A stretch of 64,000 nt of DNA from Sporosarcina beigongshangi (GTDB taxonomy: Bacteria > Actinomycetota > Actinomycetes > Actinomycetales > Micrococcaceae): the NCBI RefSeq assembly GCF_016820535.1, contig NZ_JADHDY010000017.1, positions 45,873 through 109,872 of the forward strand, in the 5' to 3' direction. Positions 11,876 to 20,481 of the stretch are shown here, in pieces. Below the pieces are notes generated by a model. It saw nothing but the letters and a program-made list of their open reading frames with translations. It did not search any database and was not told the origin of the DNA. Each line of letters starts with the position of its first letter. The first letter of the stretch is position 1. The position numbers and the translations under genes were made by a program.

Positions 11876-13846
11876 CTATTCCTGGTATTTCTTCGCGTCG
11901 GTGGAGGATTTCAGCTGCCATGGCACGCTGGCGACCACCACCCCTGGTTCAAAGTGAAGCCGCGTCTTGATGCGCAGGGCGGTCTGGTTGTGCACCAGCT
12001 GCTCCCACCACTTGCCCACCACGTATTCGGGGATGTACACCACAATCAAGTCGCGGGGTGCGTCCTGGCGCATGGCCTTGATGTGGTTGATCAGCGGCGT
12101 CAGCGTCTCCCGGTACGGGCTCGCCAACACCGTCAACGGTACCGGGATGGACAGCCGCTCCCAATCCGCGATGGTGGCCTCGGTCTCGGCGGCGTCCACG
12201 TCAACGGTGACGGCTTCCAGCGTGGAAGGCCGGGATGCGCGGGCGAAGGCAATGGCGCGCATGACCGGCTTGCGGACATGTGAGACCAAGATCACCGCAT
12301 GAATGCGGGCCGGCAGGGCCTTGATGGCGGCGTCCGTGTCAACGGCCAGCTCCTTGGCGACGTTGTCGTAGTGGGCCCGGATGCTCCACATGATCACGAA
12401 CAGCACGGCCATGGCCAGCAGTGCGATCCAGGCGCCCTGCTCAAACTTGGTGACGAGCACAATCAGCAGCACCGTCAGCGTCATGCTGAAGCCCACCGTG
12501 TTGATGATCCGGGAGCGCTTCATGCGGAAGCGCACGTGCCGGTCCTTGACCTTGAGCAGCTCCCGGGTCCAATGCCGGATCATGCCCAGCTGGCTGGCGG
12601 TGAAGGAAATGAACACGCCCACAATGTAGAGCTGGATGAGGCGGGTGACGTCGGCATTGAAGGCAATGATGAGCACAAGTGCCCCGGCGGCGAGGAGCAG
12701 CACTCCGTTGCTGAATGCAAGCCGGTCCCCGCGGGTGCGCAGTTGCCGGGGCAGGTAGCCGTCCTGCGCCAGGATGGATGCCAGGACGGGGAAGCCGTTG
12801 AAGGCGGTGTTGGAGGCAAACACAAGAATGGTGCCGGTGGCGGCCACGATCAGGAAGAACAGGATGGAACCGGAGCCGAAGATGGTGGATGCGATCTGGC
12901 TGATGGACGGGTTCTGCACGTAACCCACGGGAGGGGCCACGCCGTTGACGAGGAACTCCGTGTGCGGGTCCGCCACGATGTGGACGCCGGTGGCATTGGC
13001 CAGGAACAGGATGCTCGCCATCATGCCGGCGGCAATGGCACCGAGCATGAGCAGCGTGGTGGCCGCGTTCTTGCTCTTGGGCTTGCGGAAGTTCGGCACG
13101 CCGTTGCTGATGGCCTCGACGCCGGTCAGGGCGGCGGCACCGGAGGAGAACGCACGGAGCAGCAGGAACGCCCCGGCCAACCCCACAAGGCCCTGGTTGA
13201 AGGCGGCCTCGGGCACAATTTCAAAGTCGGCCGACGGCGCCCGCCCCAGGGTTCCCGTCGCAGCCTGGAACAGCCCGGCGGCGGTCATGCCGAAGATGCA
13301 GAACATGAAGATGTAGGTGGGCACGGCAAAGACCGTCCCCGCATCCTTGATCCCGCGCAGGTTCACCAGAGCCAGGATGACGACACCCACAACGGCGACG
13401 ACCACCTGGGTGCCATGCCAGCCGGGTATGGCCGTGGCCAGGTAGTTGGCCGCCGAGGACATGGACACAGCCACGGTTAGGACGTAGTCCACCATAAGGG
13501 CCGACGCCACCGTGAGCCCGGCGCCCTTGCCCAGGTTCACAGTCGCAATTTCGTAGTCGCCGCCGCCTGAAGGGTAGGCGTGGACGTTCTGCCGGTAGGA
13601 GGCCACCACGGTCAGCAGCACCACCATGACCGCCAGGCCCACCCATGGCGAGAGCGAGACGGCGGCCACGCCGGCCAGGGCCAGCGTCAGCAGGATTTCA
13701 TCGGGCGCGTACGCCACGGATGAGAGTGCGTCGGAGGCGAACACGGGAAGCGCGATGCGTTTGGGCAGCAGCGTATGGGCGAGGCGGTCGTTGCGGAACG
13801 GCCGGCCCACCAGGATTCGCTTGAACGCGTTGAAGAAATTCAGCAC
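11876..13846 (-). CDS. APC-superfamily amino-acid permease with cytosolic C-terminal domain
   Basis: About 656 residues. It opens with a conserved cytosolic segment (RILVGRPFRNDRL, LLPKRIALPVFASDALSS), followed by about 12 hydrophobic helices up to about residue 500 and a soluble C-terminal alpha/beta region. The start is uncertain: GTG 13846 gives the usual short N-terminus, while a longer frame to 13957 has a non-typical Arg/Ala-rich leader. No strong ribosome site is seen. The pairing with an RNA methyltransferase gene and the TrkA genes nearby is conserved in actinobacteria, so a link to K+ or amino-acid balance is possible. The substrate is unknown. Confidence 0.85.
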   Translation of the reverse strand: MLNFFNAFKRILVGRPFRNDRLAHTLLPKRIALPVFASDALSSVAYAPDEILLTLALAGVAAVSLSPWVGLAVMVVLLTVVASYRQNVHAYPSGGGDYEIATVNLGKGAGLTVASALMVDYVLTVAVSMSSAANYLATAIPGWHGTQVVVAVVGVVILALVNLRGIKDAGTVFAVPTYIFMFCIFGMTAAGLFQAATGTLGRAPSADFEIVPEAAFNQGLVGLAGAFLLLRAFSSGAAALTGVEAISNGVPNFRKPKSKNAATTLLMLGAIAAGMMASILFLANATGVHIVADPHTEFLVNGVAPPVGYVQNPSISQIASTIFGSGSILFFLIVAATGTILVFASNTAFNGFPVLASILAQDGYLPRQLRTRGDRLAFSNGVLLLAAGALVLIIAFNADVTRLIQLYIVGVFISFTASQLGMIRHWTRELLKVKDRHVRFRMKRSRIINTVGFSMTLTVLLIVLVTKFEQGAWIALLAMAVLFVIMWSIRAHYDNVAKELAVDTDAAIKALPARIHAVILVSHVRKPVMRAIAFARASRPSTLEAVTVDVDAAETEATIADWERLSIPVPLTVLASPYRETLTPLINHIKAMRQDAPRDLIVVYIPEYVVGKWWEQLVHNQTALRIKTRLHFEPGVVVASVPWQLKSSTDAKKYQE

Positions 13847-14146
13847 GCGGGTAACGCTAGCACCCCGCGGGCGCGCGGGCCCCGTGTGTCGTGCACCCCG
13901 GCATGCCCGGAGCGGTGTCGCGACGAGTGCGGCTTGGCCGGCCGCAGGGAGGTGCAACTGTCCACGCGCATTAACCGCCGCTGGGTCGTTGACGCAACCG
14001 AAGCATCAGATCGCAGCGGACGTGCCTCCAAGGCACCGCACGGGACGCAAACCATATCCGGCCCAGGCCGCCATGTGACCCCGCCAGGCAGCCTCGTCCG
14101 CGTGAAAAACGGCACATCGGGTGCGGCTGCGATGCCCGGGCACGCC
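13847..14146. other. 300-base gap between the permease and marR genes
   Basis: No convincing gene, RNA or repeat is seen. It holds the upstream region of the permease operon on its left side and the 3' end of the marR transcript on its right. Confidence 0.5.
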
Positions 14147-14617
14147 TTACCGAGATTCCCCCGCGAGTTCTCGCGCCGCATCGGCGTAGGCCGTGGTTGC
14201 CGCTCCGAAGTAGCGCGACACTCCGGCGAGCTGTTCCTCCGTCATGCCCGCGATGGCCTGTCCGATCGGACCCTGAACGCGGGCGAGCAGCTCGGTGAGC
14301 CCCGGTGGCATGACCCCGGTGTGTCGAACGGGTGCACGCCGACGATCCGTCGGGTCGGTCGTGCGTTCCGCGATCCCGGCGGCGATGAGCCTGTCAACAA
14401 GCCGGGTCGTGGCGCCTGTGGACATGCCGAGGCGATGCGCAAGCTCACCGCTGGTGAGTGGCCCATCGAGTTCGAGGAGGTTGCTCGCCTGGTAGTCAGT
14501 CCCGGACAGGCCGGACAAGTCGGCCGCCGCCTGATGGAATAGCGTCAGCGCTGCGAGGTACCGGCGGTATGCGCCGGTGAGGTCGCCGCCGGCAGTCGAC
14601 GAAGTATCTGCTTTCAT
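14147..14617 (-). CDS. MarR-family transcriptional regulator
   Basis: A 156-residue winged-helix protein. The HTH and wing are clear: LTSGELAHRLGMSTGATTRL as the recognition part, then LIAAGIAERTTDPTDRRR with the typical DxRR wing. ATG 14617 is the only good start; the frame upstream runs into the divergent gene. It likely represses itself and the divergent NTF2-like gene, whose start codon is only 15 bases away. The ligand is unknown. Confidence 0.88.
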   Translation of the reverse strand: MKADTSSTAGGDLTGAYRRYLAALTLFHQAAADLSGLSGTDYQASNLLELDGPLTSGELAHRLGMSTGATTRLVDRLIAAGIAERTTDPTDRRRAPVRHTGVMPPGLTELLARVQGPIGQAIAGMTEEQLAGVSRYFGAATTAYADAARELAGESR

Positions 14618-14632
14618 GCAACAATTGCTTTC
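14618..14632. promoter_or_regulatory. 15-base gap between divergent start codons (marR / NTF2-like)
   Basis: The two ATGs face away from each other with only 15 bases between. TTTCATGCA occurs twice in direct orientation (from 14612 and 14629), flanking a CAATTG core. There is no room for ribosome sites on either transcript, which suggests leaderless mRNAs with overlapping promoters located inside the opposite gene. Confidence 0.5.
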
Positions 14633-15061
14633 ATGCAGATAAGTATAGAGCAAATTGAGCGGACAGTTGCCCGCATGGTCGATGCCTGGGATCGTGGCGA
14701 CGCCACAGCGTATGCTTCCCAATTTACGGAAGACGCCACGTACGTGATCTTCGCCGGGATTGTCAGCCACGGACGCGAGGCGATACGCCGCGACCACGTC
14801 CCGGTGCTGACCAAGTGGAAGAAGGGATCTCGCATGCGGGTTTCAATCAAGAGCATCCGGCACATCAGTGAAGACACGGCTGTCGTGCTCAGCGAAGGCG
14901 GCGTCTCGAAACGGGCCGCAATTCCTCTCGACAAAGTGCAAACGTTTGTTTTCGCCCGGCAAGATTCCGGAGAGTGGCTTTGCGCAGCATTTCAGAACAC
15001 GAAGAAGAACAAGCTCATGACTTGGTTCAATGACCGGGCATCGAACAGCTCAATGATGTAG
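14633..15061 (+). CDS. SnoaL/NTF2-like (SgcJ/EcaC family) protein
   Basis: A 142-residue single-domain protein with the SgcJ/EcaC pattern: an N-terminal helix IERTVARMVDAWDRGDATAY, then FTEDATYVIFAG and GREAIRRDHVPV, and beta-strands to the end. Such NTF2-fold proteins bind small hydrophobic ligands or act as small enzymes, so no reaction can be named. It is probably the target of the divergent MarR regulator. An in-frame ATG at 14673 is a possible shorter start, but it would cut into the first helix. Confidence 0.75.
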   Translation: MQISIEQIERTVARMVDAWDRGDATAYASQFTEDATYVIFAGIVSHGREAIRRDHVPVLTKWKKGSRMRVSIKSIRHISEDTAVVLSEGGVSKRAAIPLDKVQTFVFARQDSGEWLCAAFQNTKKNKLMTWFNDRASNSSMM

Positions 15062-15105
15062 CCACCTGCTCGGGACCTTCCACGGGGACACTCACGCGGC
15101 AGGCG

Positions 15106-15156
15106 GACGGCGGCACGCCGCGGGCCGGGGCGGCACCATGACCGCGGGCCGCCGTC
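15106..15156. terminator. GC-rich hairpin after the NTF2-like gene
   Basis: GACGGCGGC at 15106-15114 pairs with GCCGCCGTC at 15148-15156, with further CCGCGG pairing inside. No T-run follows. The rest of the 286-base gap up to 15347 shows nothing clear beyond the AGGAG ribosome site of the next gene at 15331-15335. Confidence 0.35.
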
Positions 15157-15347
15157 GTGGCAGACTGTACTGCAGGCTGGCAGCACTGCGGGACGGCAGT
15201 GCCCGGAGCAGCCCACCCTGCAAGGGCGACTTGACCGGAGCCCCGTCGGCAACGTGAAATTGTAGCCGCACCGCATGCCAGACGCAGGCGGGCCCAACAG
15301 CGGAACTGCGGCAGGCGCCGCAAGTCCCGCAGGAGAATGGAGCAACA

Positions 15348-16019
15348 GTGGCGCACTTTGTGATCATGGGCTGCGGCCGTGTGGGGGCGACCCTGGCGCA
15401 CACGCTGGAGGATTCCGGGCATTCGGTGGCGATCATCGACCAGGACGAGCGTGCGTTCCGGCGCCTGCGAACCGGATTTGGCGGGCGCAAGATCACCGGC
15501 GTCGGCTTTGACCAGGAGACCCTGAAGCAGGCCGACATTGAGAACGCCTACGCCTTTGCCGCGGTGTCCAGCGGCGACAACTCAAACATCCTGGCCACCC
15601 GGGTGGCCCGCGAGACCTTTCACGTGGAGCACGTTGTGGCGCGGATCTACGATCCCGGGCGCGCCGAAATCTACCAGCGGCTGGGCATCCCCACCGTGGC
15701 GGCGGTGCGCTGGAGCGCCGACCAGGTGCTGCGGCGGATCCTGCCGGAAACCGCCATCAAGGGCGATTTCCGGGAACCGTCGGGCCGGTTGTTCCTGACC
15801 GAGCTGTCGCTGCACCCTGACTGGATCGGCCGGCACATCCAGGACATCGAGGCCGCGGCGCGCGTGCGCGTGGCCTACCTGACACGCTTTGGCGAGGGCA
15901 TGCTGCCCGGGCCCGACACCAGCTACCAGCAGGGCGACATCGTCCACGCCATGGTAGTCGGTACGCAGTCGGCCGAGATCGGCCACATTCTTGCCAGCCC
16001 GCCACCGAAGGAGATTTAG
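15348..16019 (+). CDS. ceoB: TrkA-family K+ uptake regulatory protein (first of pair)
   Basis: A 223-residue cytosolic protein with an RCK-N Rossmann domain (HFVIMGCGRVGATLAHTL, acidic IIDQDE at the end of beta2) and an RCK-C domain from about residue 140. It binds NAD(H) or nucleotide and gates a Trk/Ktr K+ channel subunit. The start is GTG 15348, 12 bases after AGGAG. One base separates its stop from the next trkA gene. The order matches ceoB-ceoC of mycobacteria (recalled). No TrkH/TrkG channel is in the window. Confidence 0.9.
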   Translation: MAHFVIMGCGRVGATLAHTLEDSGHSVAIIDQDERAFRRLRTGFGGRKITGVGFDQETLKQADIENAYAFAAVSSGDNSNILATRVARETFHVEHVVARIYDPGRAEIYQRLGIPTVAAVRWSADQVLRRILPETAIKGDFREPSGRLFLTELSLHPDWIGRHIQDIEAAARVRVAYLTRFGEGMLPGPDTSYQQGDIVHAMVVGTQSAEIGHILASPPPKEI

Positions 16020-16020
16020 C

Positions 16021-16680
16021 ATGCTGGTTGTCATAGTTGGTGCCGGCAGCGTGGGCTGCTCCATCGCCAAGGAACTGCTCTCCAACGGGCACGAGGTGCT
16101 GCTGATCGACCCCAAGCCGGAAGTGATCGGCAAGAGCGGTCTTCGCGGTGCGCGCTGGCTCGTGGGCGACGCCTGTGAGATCAGCACGCTGCGCGAGGCC
16201 AAGCTGGAGGAAGCGGACGTGGTGGTCTCCGCCACCGGCGACGACAAGGTCAACCTGGTGGTCTCACTGCTGGCCAAGTCCGAATTTGGCGTGGGCCGCA
16301 CCGTTGGCCGGGTGAACAACCCGAAGAATGACTGGATGTTTGACGACTCTTGGGGTGTGGACGTTGCCGTGAACACACCGCGGCTCATGACGGCCCTCGT
16401 GGAAGAGGCCGTTGAGATCGGCGACCTCGTCCGGTTGCTCACTCTGCAGACAGGCGTGGCCTCCCTCGTCGAGTTCACAGTGCCGGGCGACTCGCACGTG
16501 ATCGGATCCACTGTGGGTGCCATCGACTGGCCGCAGGATTCAACACTCGTGGCGATCCTGCGCGACGAGGCACCCATCACGCCCAGCGCCGACGACGTGC
16601 TCGAAAACGGGGACGAGCTGTTCTTCATCACCACCATTGCGGCCGAGAACGAGCTCCGCGCCCTGCTCTCCACACATTAA
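16021..16680 (+). CDS. ceoC: TrkA-family K+ uptake regulatory protein (second of pair)
   Basis: A 219-residue paralogue of the gene before it. MLVVIVGAGSVGCSIAKEL is the Rossmann loop, LLIDPKPE carries the ribose-binding acidic residue, and a TrkA-C domain occupies the last 80 residues. ATG 16021 has AAGGAGA 6 bases upstream. The pair probably forms hetero-oligomers that gate the same K+ transporter. Confidence 0.9.
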   Translation: MLVVIVGAGSVGCSIAKELLSNGHEVLLIDPKPEVIGKSGLRGARWLVGDACEISTLREAKLEEADVVVSATGDDKVNLVVSLLAKSEFGVGRTVGRVNNPKNDWMFDDSWGVDVAVNTPRLMTALVEEAVEIGDLVRLLTLQTGVASLVEFTVPGDSHVIGSTVGAIDWPQDSTLVAILRDEAPITPSADDVLENGDELFFITTIAAENELRALLSTH

Positions 16681-16729
16681 CCCCCGCCCCATGGATCTGG
16701 GTTGAGGGGTGGGCCGAATGGTCGCCGGT

Positions 16730-17500
16730 TCAGCCTTCCGCTACCTCGGCGGCCTCCGAGCCCTTCACGGGGCGACTGACGAGCCAGGCGATCCACAGCC
16801 CGAATGCATACAGCGGCACGCCCATGATCAAGCGCATGGCGCCCAGGGCGTCCACCATCCCGGCCAGGTACAGCGGCAGCTGGACCACCAGCCGCAGCGC
16901 CATGACACCCACCAGGATCCAGGTGGCAACACGGTAGGCGCGCAGCCGCTCCGGACGTCCGCGCCACCCCACGCCCTCGTTGCGGGCATAGCCAAACAGC
17001 AGTCCCAGCACCGGCCAGCGCACGGCATTGGACACCACCATGGCCACGATGTACGCAGCGTTCGTCACAAAGCCGATGAGGTAGTAGTTCTCCGCCTTGC
17101 CGGTCTGCATGGCCAGAAAGGCAGAGAGCACGACGCCGGCAATCCCCGCCAGAGCCTGCGTCAGGGGGGTTTTCTGGACCAGTCGGGCAACGAGGAAGAC
17201 GGCGGCCATGGCCACGGAACCCACCAGTGCCGGCGTCAGGTCGCGGGTAAGTGTGAAGACCACCAGGAACACGAGCCCGGGCAGGACGCTCTCGGCGATG
17301 CCGCGCACTCCCCCGGCGGCGGCCAGCAGGTCAATGTGCCCGTTGTCCTTGCGCACCAGGGCGCCCTTGGCCGCCATTTCCTGGGCGATTTGGGCGAAGC
17401 CCGCGGCGGGACCGGCCTGGTCCTGTGCCTGTTCCGGCGCTTGCTCCGGTGCCGGCCCCTGCTGTCCCTCCGGCGGTTCCTGCGGGGTCTGCTGGCTCAA
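16730..17500 (-). CDS. DUF3159 integral membrane protein
   Basis: 256 residues. The N-terminal 35 are Gln/Pro/Glu-rich and disordered, then come about six hydrophobic helices (for example VLPGLVFLVVFTL, GFVTNAAYIVAMVVSNAV). The conserved VRWPVLGLLFGYARNEG segment and the RAYRVATWIL helix mark DUF3159. The start is TTG 17500, directly after the TAA of the OB-fold gene, with AGGAGA 6 bases before it, so the two are co-translated. Its function is unknown. Confidence 0.85.
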   Translation of the reverse strand: MSQQTPQEPPEGQQGPAPEQAPEQAQDQAGPAAGFAQIAQEMAAKGALVRKDNGHIDLLAAAGGVRGIAESVLPGLVFLVVFTLTRDLTPALVGSVAMAAVFLVARLVQKTPLTQALAGIAGVVLSAFLAMQTGKAENYYLIGFVTNAAYIVAMVVSNAVRWPVLGLLFGYARNEGVGWRGRPERLRAYRVATWILVGVMALRLVVQLPLYLAGMVDALGAMRLIMGVPLYAFGLWIAWLVSRPVKGSEAAEVAEG

Positions 17501-17839
17501 TTAAATCTCCTGGATTCCGATGATTTCGTAGCGGGGGTTGTACATCGTGGGCAGTCCGTCGCGCAGCGACACCATTCCCTCCACCCGCAGCCGGGTGCCG
17601 GCCATGATGCCGGGGATCCGGCGCCGGCCAATCCAGACGAGGCGAAGGCGGTGGTTCAGTCCGTCATTGGCGATGCGGTGAGTCTCCCTGTCCGTCATGA
17701 CCACCGCATAGTGCGGGGCCGCGGCTGCGGGCAGCACCGTGACAGCGTCGATGACGCCGGAACACACGGCCCGCCCGCGCACGGGAAGTCCGCTGATGGG
17801 GGTTGCCGGCGGCCAGTCCCCCTGATGAACAACAGGCAA
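17501..17839 (-). CDS. OB-fold nucleic-acid-binding protein (Rv2694c-like)
   Basis: About 112 residues. The core reads GRAVCSGVIDAVTVLP, RLRLVWIGRRRIPGIMAG, LRVEGMVS and MYNPRYEI, the beta-barrel pattern of tRNA_anti-like OB folds, and closely follows what I recall of M. tuberculosis Rv2694c. The assigned start is TTG 17839, 3 bases after the DUF3710 stop, but no good ribosome site precedes it. Translation may depend on coupling, or start at an internal GTG. The nucleic-acid target is unknown. Confidence 0.75.
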   Translation of the reverse strand: MPVVHQGDWPPATPISGLPVRGRAVCSGVIDAVTVLPAAAAPHYAVVMTDRETHRIANDGLNHRLRLVWIGRRRIPGIMAGTRLRVEGMVSLRDGLPTMYNPRYEIIGIQEI

Positions 17840-17842
17840 TGG

Positions 17843-18631
17843 TTAGCCGATCGCCGTGATTTCGGGGCCGCGGCGGAACGGTTCCCCGCCCTGGGCCGGT
17901 GCCGCATGGTCCGCCGCCATGGCGCCCTGGGGACCGGCAACCGCGTCCTTGGGAAGGCGCAGCAGCAGCAGGTCGCGCGGGGGCAGGGGAACCTCGCCGC
18001 GCACCACCACAACGCCCCGGAACAGGTCTTCCAGTTCGGCGGCGGCGGCAGGGTCGACGGCGGCCGGCCCGCCCAGGACGCCACGCAGGAACCAGCGCGG
18101 ACCGTCCACGCCGAGGAACCGTGCCACGCGGAAGCCGCGGCTGCCGTCGCTGCCCTGGGCAGGAACCTTGGCGAGCACTTCCTTGCCGAAGGTGCCGTCG
18201 AGGATCTCGATCTCCCCGCCCTGCGAACCAACCGAGAGGCCAATCTGCTCACGGATGTCGCGCCAAAGCTTCTCCGAGCGGGAGGCCGCGAACGCCTGCA
18301 ACTGCAGGCTGGAACCGTTCAGGTCCAGGGTAACGGCGATGACGCGGTTGGTGCTTTCCTCCACCTCAAGGCGCAGGGAGAGACCTTCGCGGGGGGTGAC
18401 TAGAAGTGCGCCGAGGTCGACGTAGCCGTCACGGCCCTCCACCTCGGACTCGTCGAGCGGGCCGTGTATGGCGCGGTCGTAGACGGTGTCTGAGGGATCC
18501 GGCGGAAGGCCAAGCTGGGCCGCATCAGCATCCCCGGACGCGGCGCCGTCGTTCAGGCCCTGGGCGGCATCATCCACATCGGCGTACCGATCTTCGTTCT
18601 TCTTGTTTTTCCTACCAAACCCAAAAGCCAT
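17843..18631 (-). CDS. DUF3710 domain protein
   Basis: 262 residues. It starts MAFGFGRKNKKNED and has an acidic Ala/Asp-rich stretch to about residue 45. The conserved DUF3710 region follows: YDRAIHGPLDESEV, YVDLGALLVTP, and the GPRWFLRGVLGGPAAVDP segment. It is cytosolic, without membrane segments. It sits between dut and the OB-fold gene in the same transcription direction; the arrangement is conserved in actinobacteria but the role is undescribed. Confidence 0.88.
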   Translation of the reverse strand: MAFGFGRKNKKNEDRYADVDDAAQGLNDGAASGDADAAQLGLPPDPSDTVYDRAIHGPLDESEVEGRDGYVDLGALLVTPREGLSLRLEVEESTNRVIAVTLDLNGSSLQLQAFAASRSEKLWRDIREQIGLSVGSQGGEIEILDGTFGKEVLAKVPAQGSDGSRGFRVARFLGVDGPRWFLRGVLGGPAAVDPAAAAELEDLFRGVVVVRGEVPLPPRDLLLLRLPKDAVAGPQGAMAADHAAPAQGGEPFRRGPEITAIG

Positions 18632-18670
18632 GGGATAAACCGACTCCTTGTAAAAGATGAATGGGGCTGT

Positions 18671-19177
18671 TTAGCCGTTGCAGGGCGCGGTTTCCCCAAG
18701 CGGGGCGGCAAAGCCGCCAGTGGATCCGAAGCCGCCCGTGCCGCGCACCGAGTCCGGCAGTTGCGCCACCTCGATGAACTCAGCCCTTTCCACACGCTGA
18801 ATCACCATTTGTGCAATTCTATCGCCCCTCTTCAAGGTGATGGAATGGTGCAGGTCGGTGTTCAGCAGCGTGACGGCGAGTTCGCCGCGGTAGCCGGCGT
18901 CCACCGTGCCGGGGCTGTTGACAATGGTCAGCCCCTGCTTGGTGGCCAGGCCGGACCGAGGGTGGATCAGGGCAACAAAGCCAAAGGGCAGCGCCAGGCT
19001 TACGCCGGTGGGGACCAGGGCCCGCTCGCCGGGCGCCAGCACCACGTCGATCCGGCAGCGCAGGTCCGCGCCCGCGTCGCCCGGGTGCGCATAGCTGGGA
19101 GGTGCGATCCCGTCGTCGAGCATGTGCAGCTGAACGCTCAGGGTGGGAGGGTTTTCTTCAAAAGTCTCGTGGCTCAC
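18671..19177 (-). CDS. dut: dUTP diphosphatase
   Basis: 168 residues with all five dUTPase motifs: AGADLRC (1), [13 protein letters not shown] (2), [13 protein letters not shown] (3), [10 protein letters not shown] (4) and [11 protein letters not shown] (5, the C-terminal arm closing over the active site). The trimeric enzyme hydrolyses dUTP to dUMP, keeping uracil out of DNA and feeding dTMP synthesis. I chose GTG 19177, giving the normal family length; a longer frame to 19294 would overlap the divergent gene. It is the first gene of the dut-DUF3710-OB-DUF3159 run. Confidence 0.95.
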   Translation of the reverse strand: MSHETFEENPPTLSVQLHMLDDGIAPPSYAHPGDAGADLRCRIDVVLAPGERALVPTGVSLALPFGFVALIHPRSGLATKQGLTIVNSPGTVDAGYRGELAVTLLNTDLHHSITLKRGDRIAQMVIQRVERAEFIEVAQLPDSVRGTGGFGSTGGFAAPLGETAPCNG

Positions 19178-19284
19178 AACAGCACACTCTATCGTGAACG
19201 GGCCCGGGCGCACCTTTCCGGCCGCCGGACCCCTGCGGAGACCGCCAAGGTGAAATGCTGGGCGAAAGATGAAAAGCTGGTCCC

Positions 19285-19782
19285 ATGTCTTCAACTACGC
19301 CTGCAGGCGCCACCTCCCCCGCATCGGCCAACTACACCGAAAAGCTGTGGCCCAACTTCTGGGGCTGGGTCATTGTTGTGGGACTGTCCGCCGCGGGCAT
19401 CTTGATCTTCATCCCGATCAGCCCCCTGGCCGGCTACATTGCGTTCGCGGTCCTGCTGCTGGGCATGTCCGCACTCCTCATCGCCACAACGCCCACCATC
19501 GCTGTCACCCCGGAGTCCCTGCGGGTTGGACGGGCACAGATCGAGCGGGAATTTGTGGGCGAGGTGACCATCTACCGCGGCGAGGCAGCCACCGAGCAGC
19601 GCGGCATCAAGCTCAACGGCCTCGCGTACCTGTGCATCCGCGGCTGGATCAAGCCCGTGGTCAAGATTGAGATCACCGACCCCAACGACCGCACACCTTA
19701 CTGGCTGACCTCCACGCGCCACCCCGAATACCTTGCGGCAGCCCTCGGCGCCACCGCTCACGCCGGCAGCTCCGACTCCTAG
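19285..19782 (+). CDS. DUF3093 membrane protein
   Basis: 165 residues. Two membrane helices near residues 25-70 ([17 protein letters not shown] and [17 protein letters not shown]) are followed by a soluble C-terminal domain ending [15 protein letters not shown]. This is the DUF3093 pattern. It is divergent from dut with 107 bases between, so the two share a promoter region. The function is unknown. Confidence 0.85.
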   Translation: MSSTTPAGATSPASANYTEKLWPNFWGWVIVVGLSAAGILIFIPISPLAGYIAFAVLLLGMSALLIATTPTIAVTPESLRVGRAQIEREFVGEVTIYRGEAATEQRGIKLNGLAYLCIRGWIKPVVKIEITDPNDRTPYWLTSTRHPEYLAAALGATAHAGSSDS

Positions 19783-19796
19783 CCAACGCCCCGACG

Positions 19797-19824
19797 ACGG
19801 CGGAATCCGCGGCGGTTCCGCCGT
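19797..19824. terminator. Hairpin between DUF3093 and DUF4193 genes
   Basis: ACGGCGGAA at 19797-19805 pairs with TTCCGCCGT at 19816-19824, with extra outer GCCAAC/GTTGGC pairing. It lies between two convergent genes and probably ends both transcripts. Confidence 0.55.
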
Positions 19825-19872
19825 TGGCCTTTGGACCCGCAGCGGTCTACTGGCGCCGGCAGCCCCGGAACT

Positions 19873-20148
19873 TTAGCCTTCGCAGTCCCGGCAGTACATC
19901 TGGCCACCCTTTTCGCGGGCCAGCTGTGAACGGTGCCGCACCAGGAAGCAGGAACTGCAGGTGAATTCGTCGGCCTGCTGTGCGAGGATCTCCACCTCGA
20001 GCTCTTCGGGGGCCCCTTCGGCGCCCGGCAGATCGAACAGTTCCGCAAGTTCCGTCTCCGAAAGGTCCACCAGGGTGTCTCGGATGCGCCCCGCGCCGCT
20101 GCGGTTGCTGCGCTGCGCCGAACGCGGCTGCTGGTAGCCAGTGGTCAT
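19873..20148 (-). CDS. DUF4193 zinc-ribbon-like protein
   Basis: A 91-residue protein. The middle is acidic (EELEVEILAQQ) and the C-terminus carries CSSC and CRDC, a four-cysteine zinc-ribbon pair. ATG 20148 follows AAGGGGGCG. Upstream, TTTACT and TAAACT with 18 bases between form a plausible promoter on the minus strand. The family is universal in actinobacteria and resembles RNA-polymerase-associated zinc-ribbon proteins, but no role is assigned. Confidence 0.85.
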   Translation of the reverse strand: MTTGYQQPRSAQRSNRSGAGRIRDTLVDLSETELAELFDLPGAEGAPEELEVEILAQQADEFTCSSCFLVRHRSQLAREKGGQMYCRDCEG

Positions 20149-20481
20149 GGTCGCCCCCTTGAAAAAAATATGCTGCAGTTTACGCATTGCCGCGGCAAAC
20201 AGTAAACACCCCCTACACCCTAGAACGGAAACCGCCTGGCCCCAGCCGGGCCGGAGCCCCGTTCGCAGCTGGCTTAAGACACTGGGACACCGGCCTGCCC
20301 TCCCGCGCGGGGCCCGCCGGCGCCCCCGAAACACACCAAACACACACCAAACACACCTCCGGCACCCGGAAATGGTGCAATTTCTCAGCCATCTCACGCC
20401 ACGCCTGCGGCGGTAGTAGGAAAAGCCCCACATCGGTGGCAAAGTTTCGAAGTGAACTAAGAAGACTTTTGGGAGGACGGC
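20149..20481. other. 333-base divergent region upstream of DUF4193 and sepH
   Basis: No gene is seen. The left end holds the DUF4193 promoter region with an A-rich run at 20161-20169. In the middle, 20331-20357 is a short AC-rich repeat in which ACACACCAAA-like units recur two and a half times. The right end carries GGGAGGAC upstream of the sepH ATG. Confidence 0.5.
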
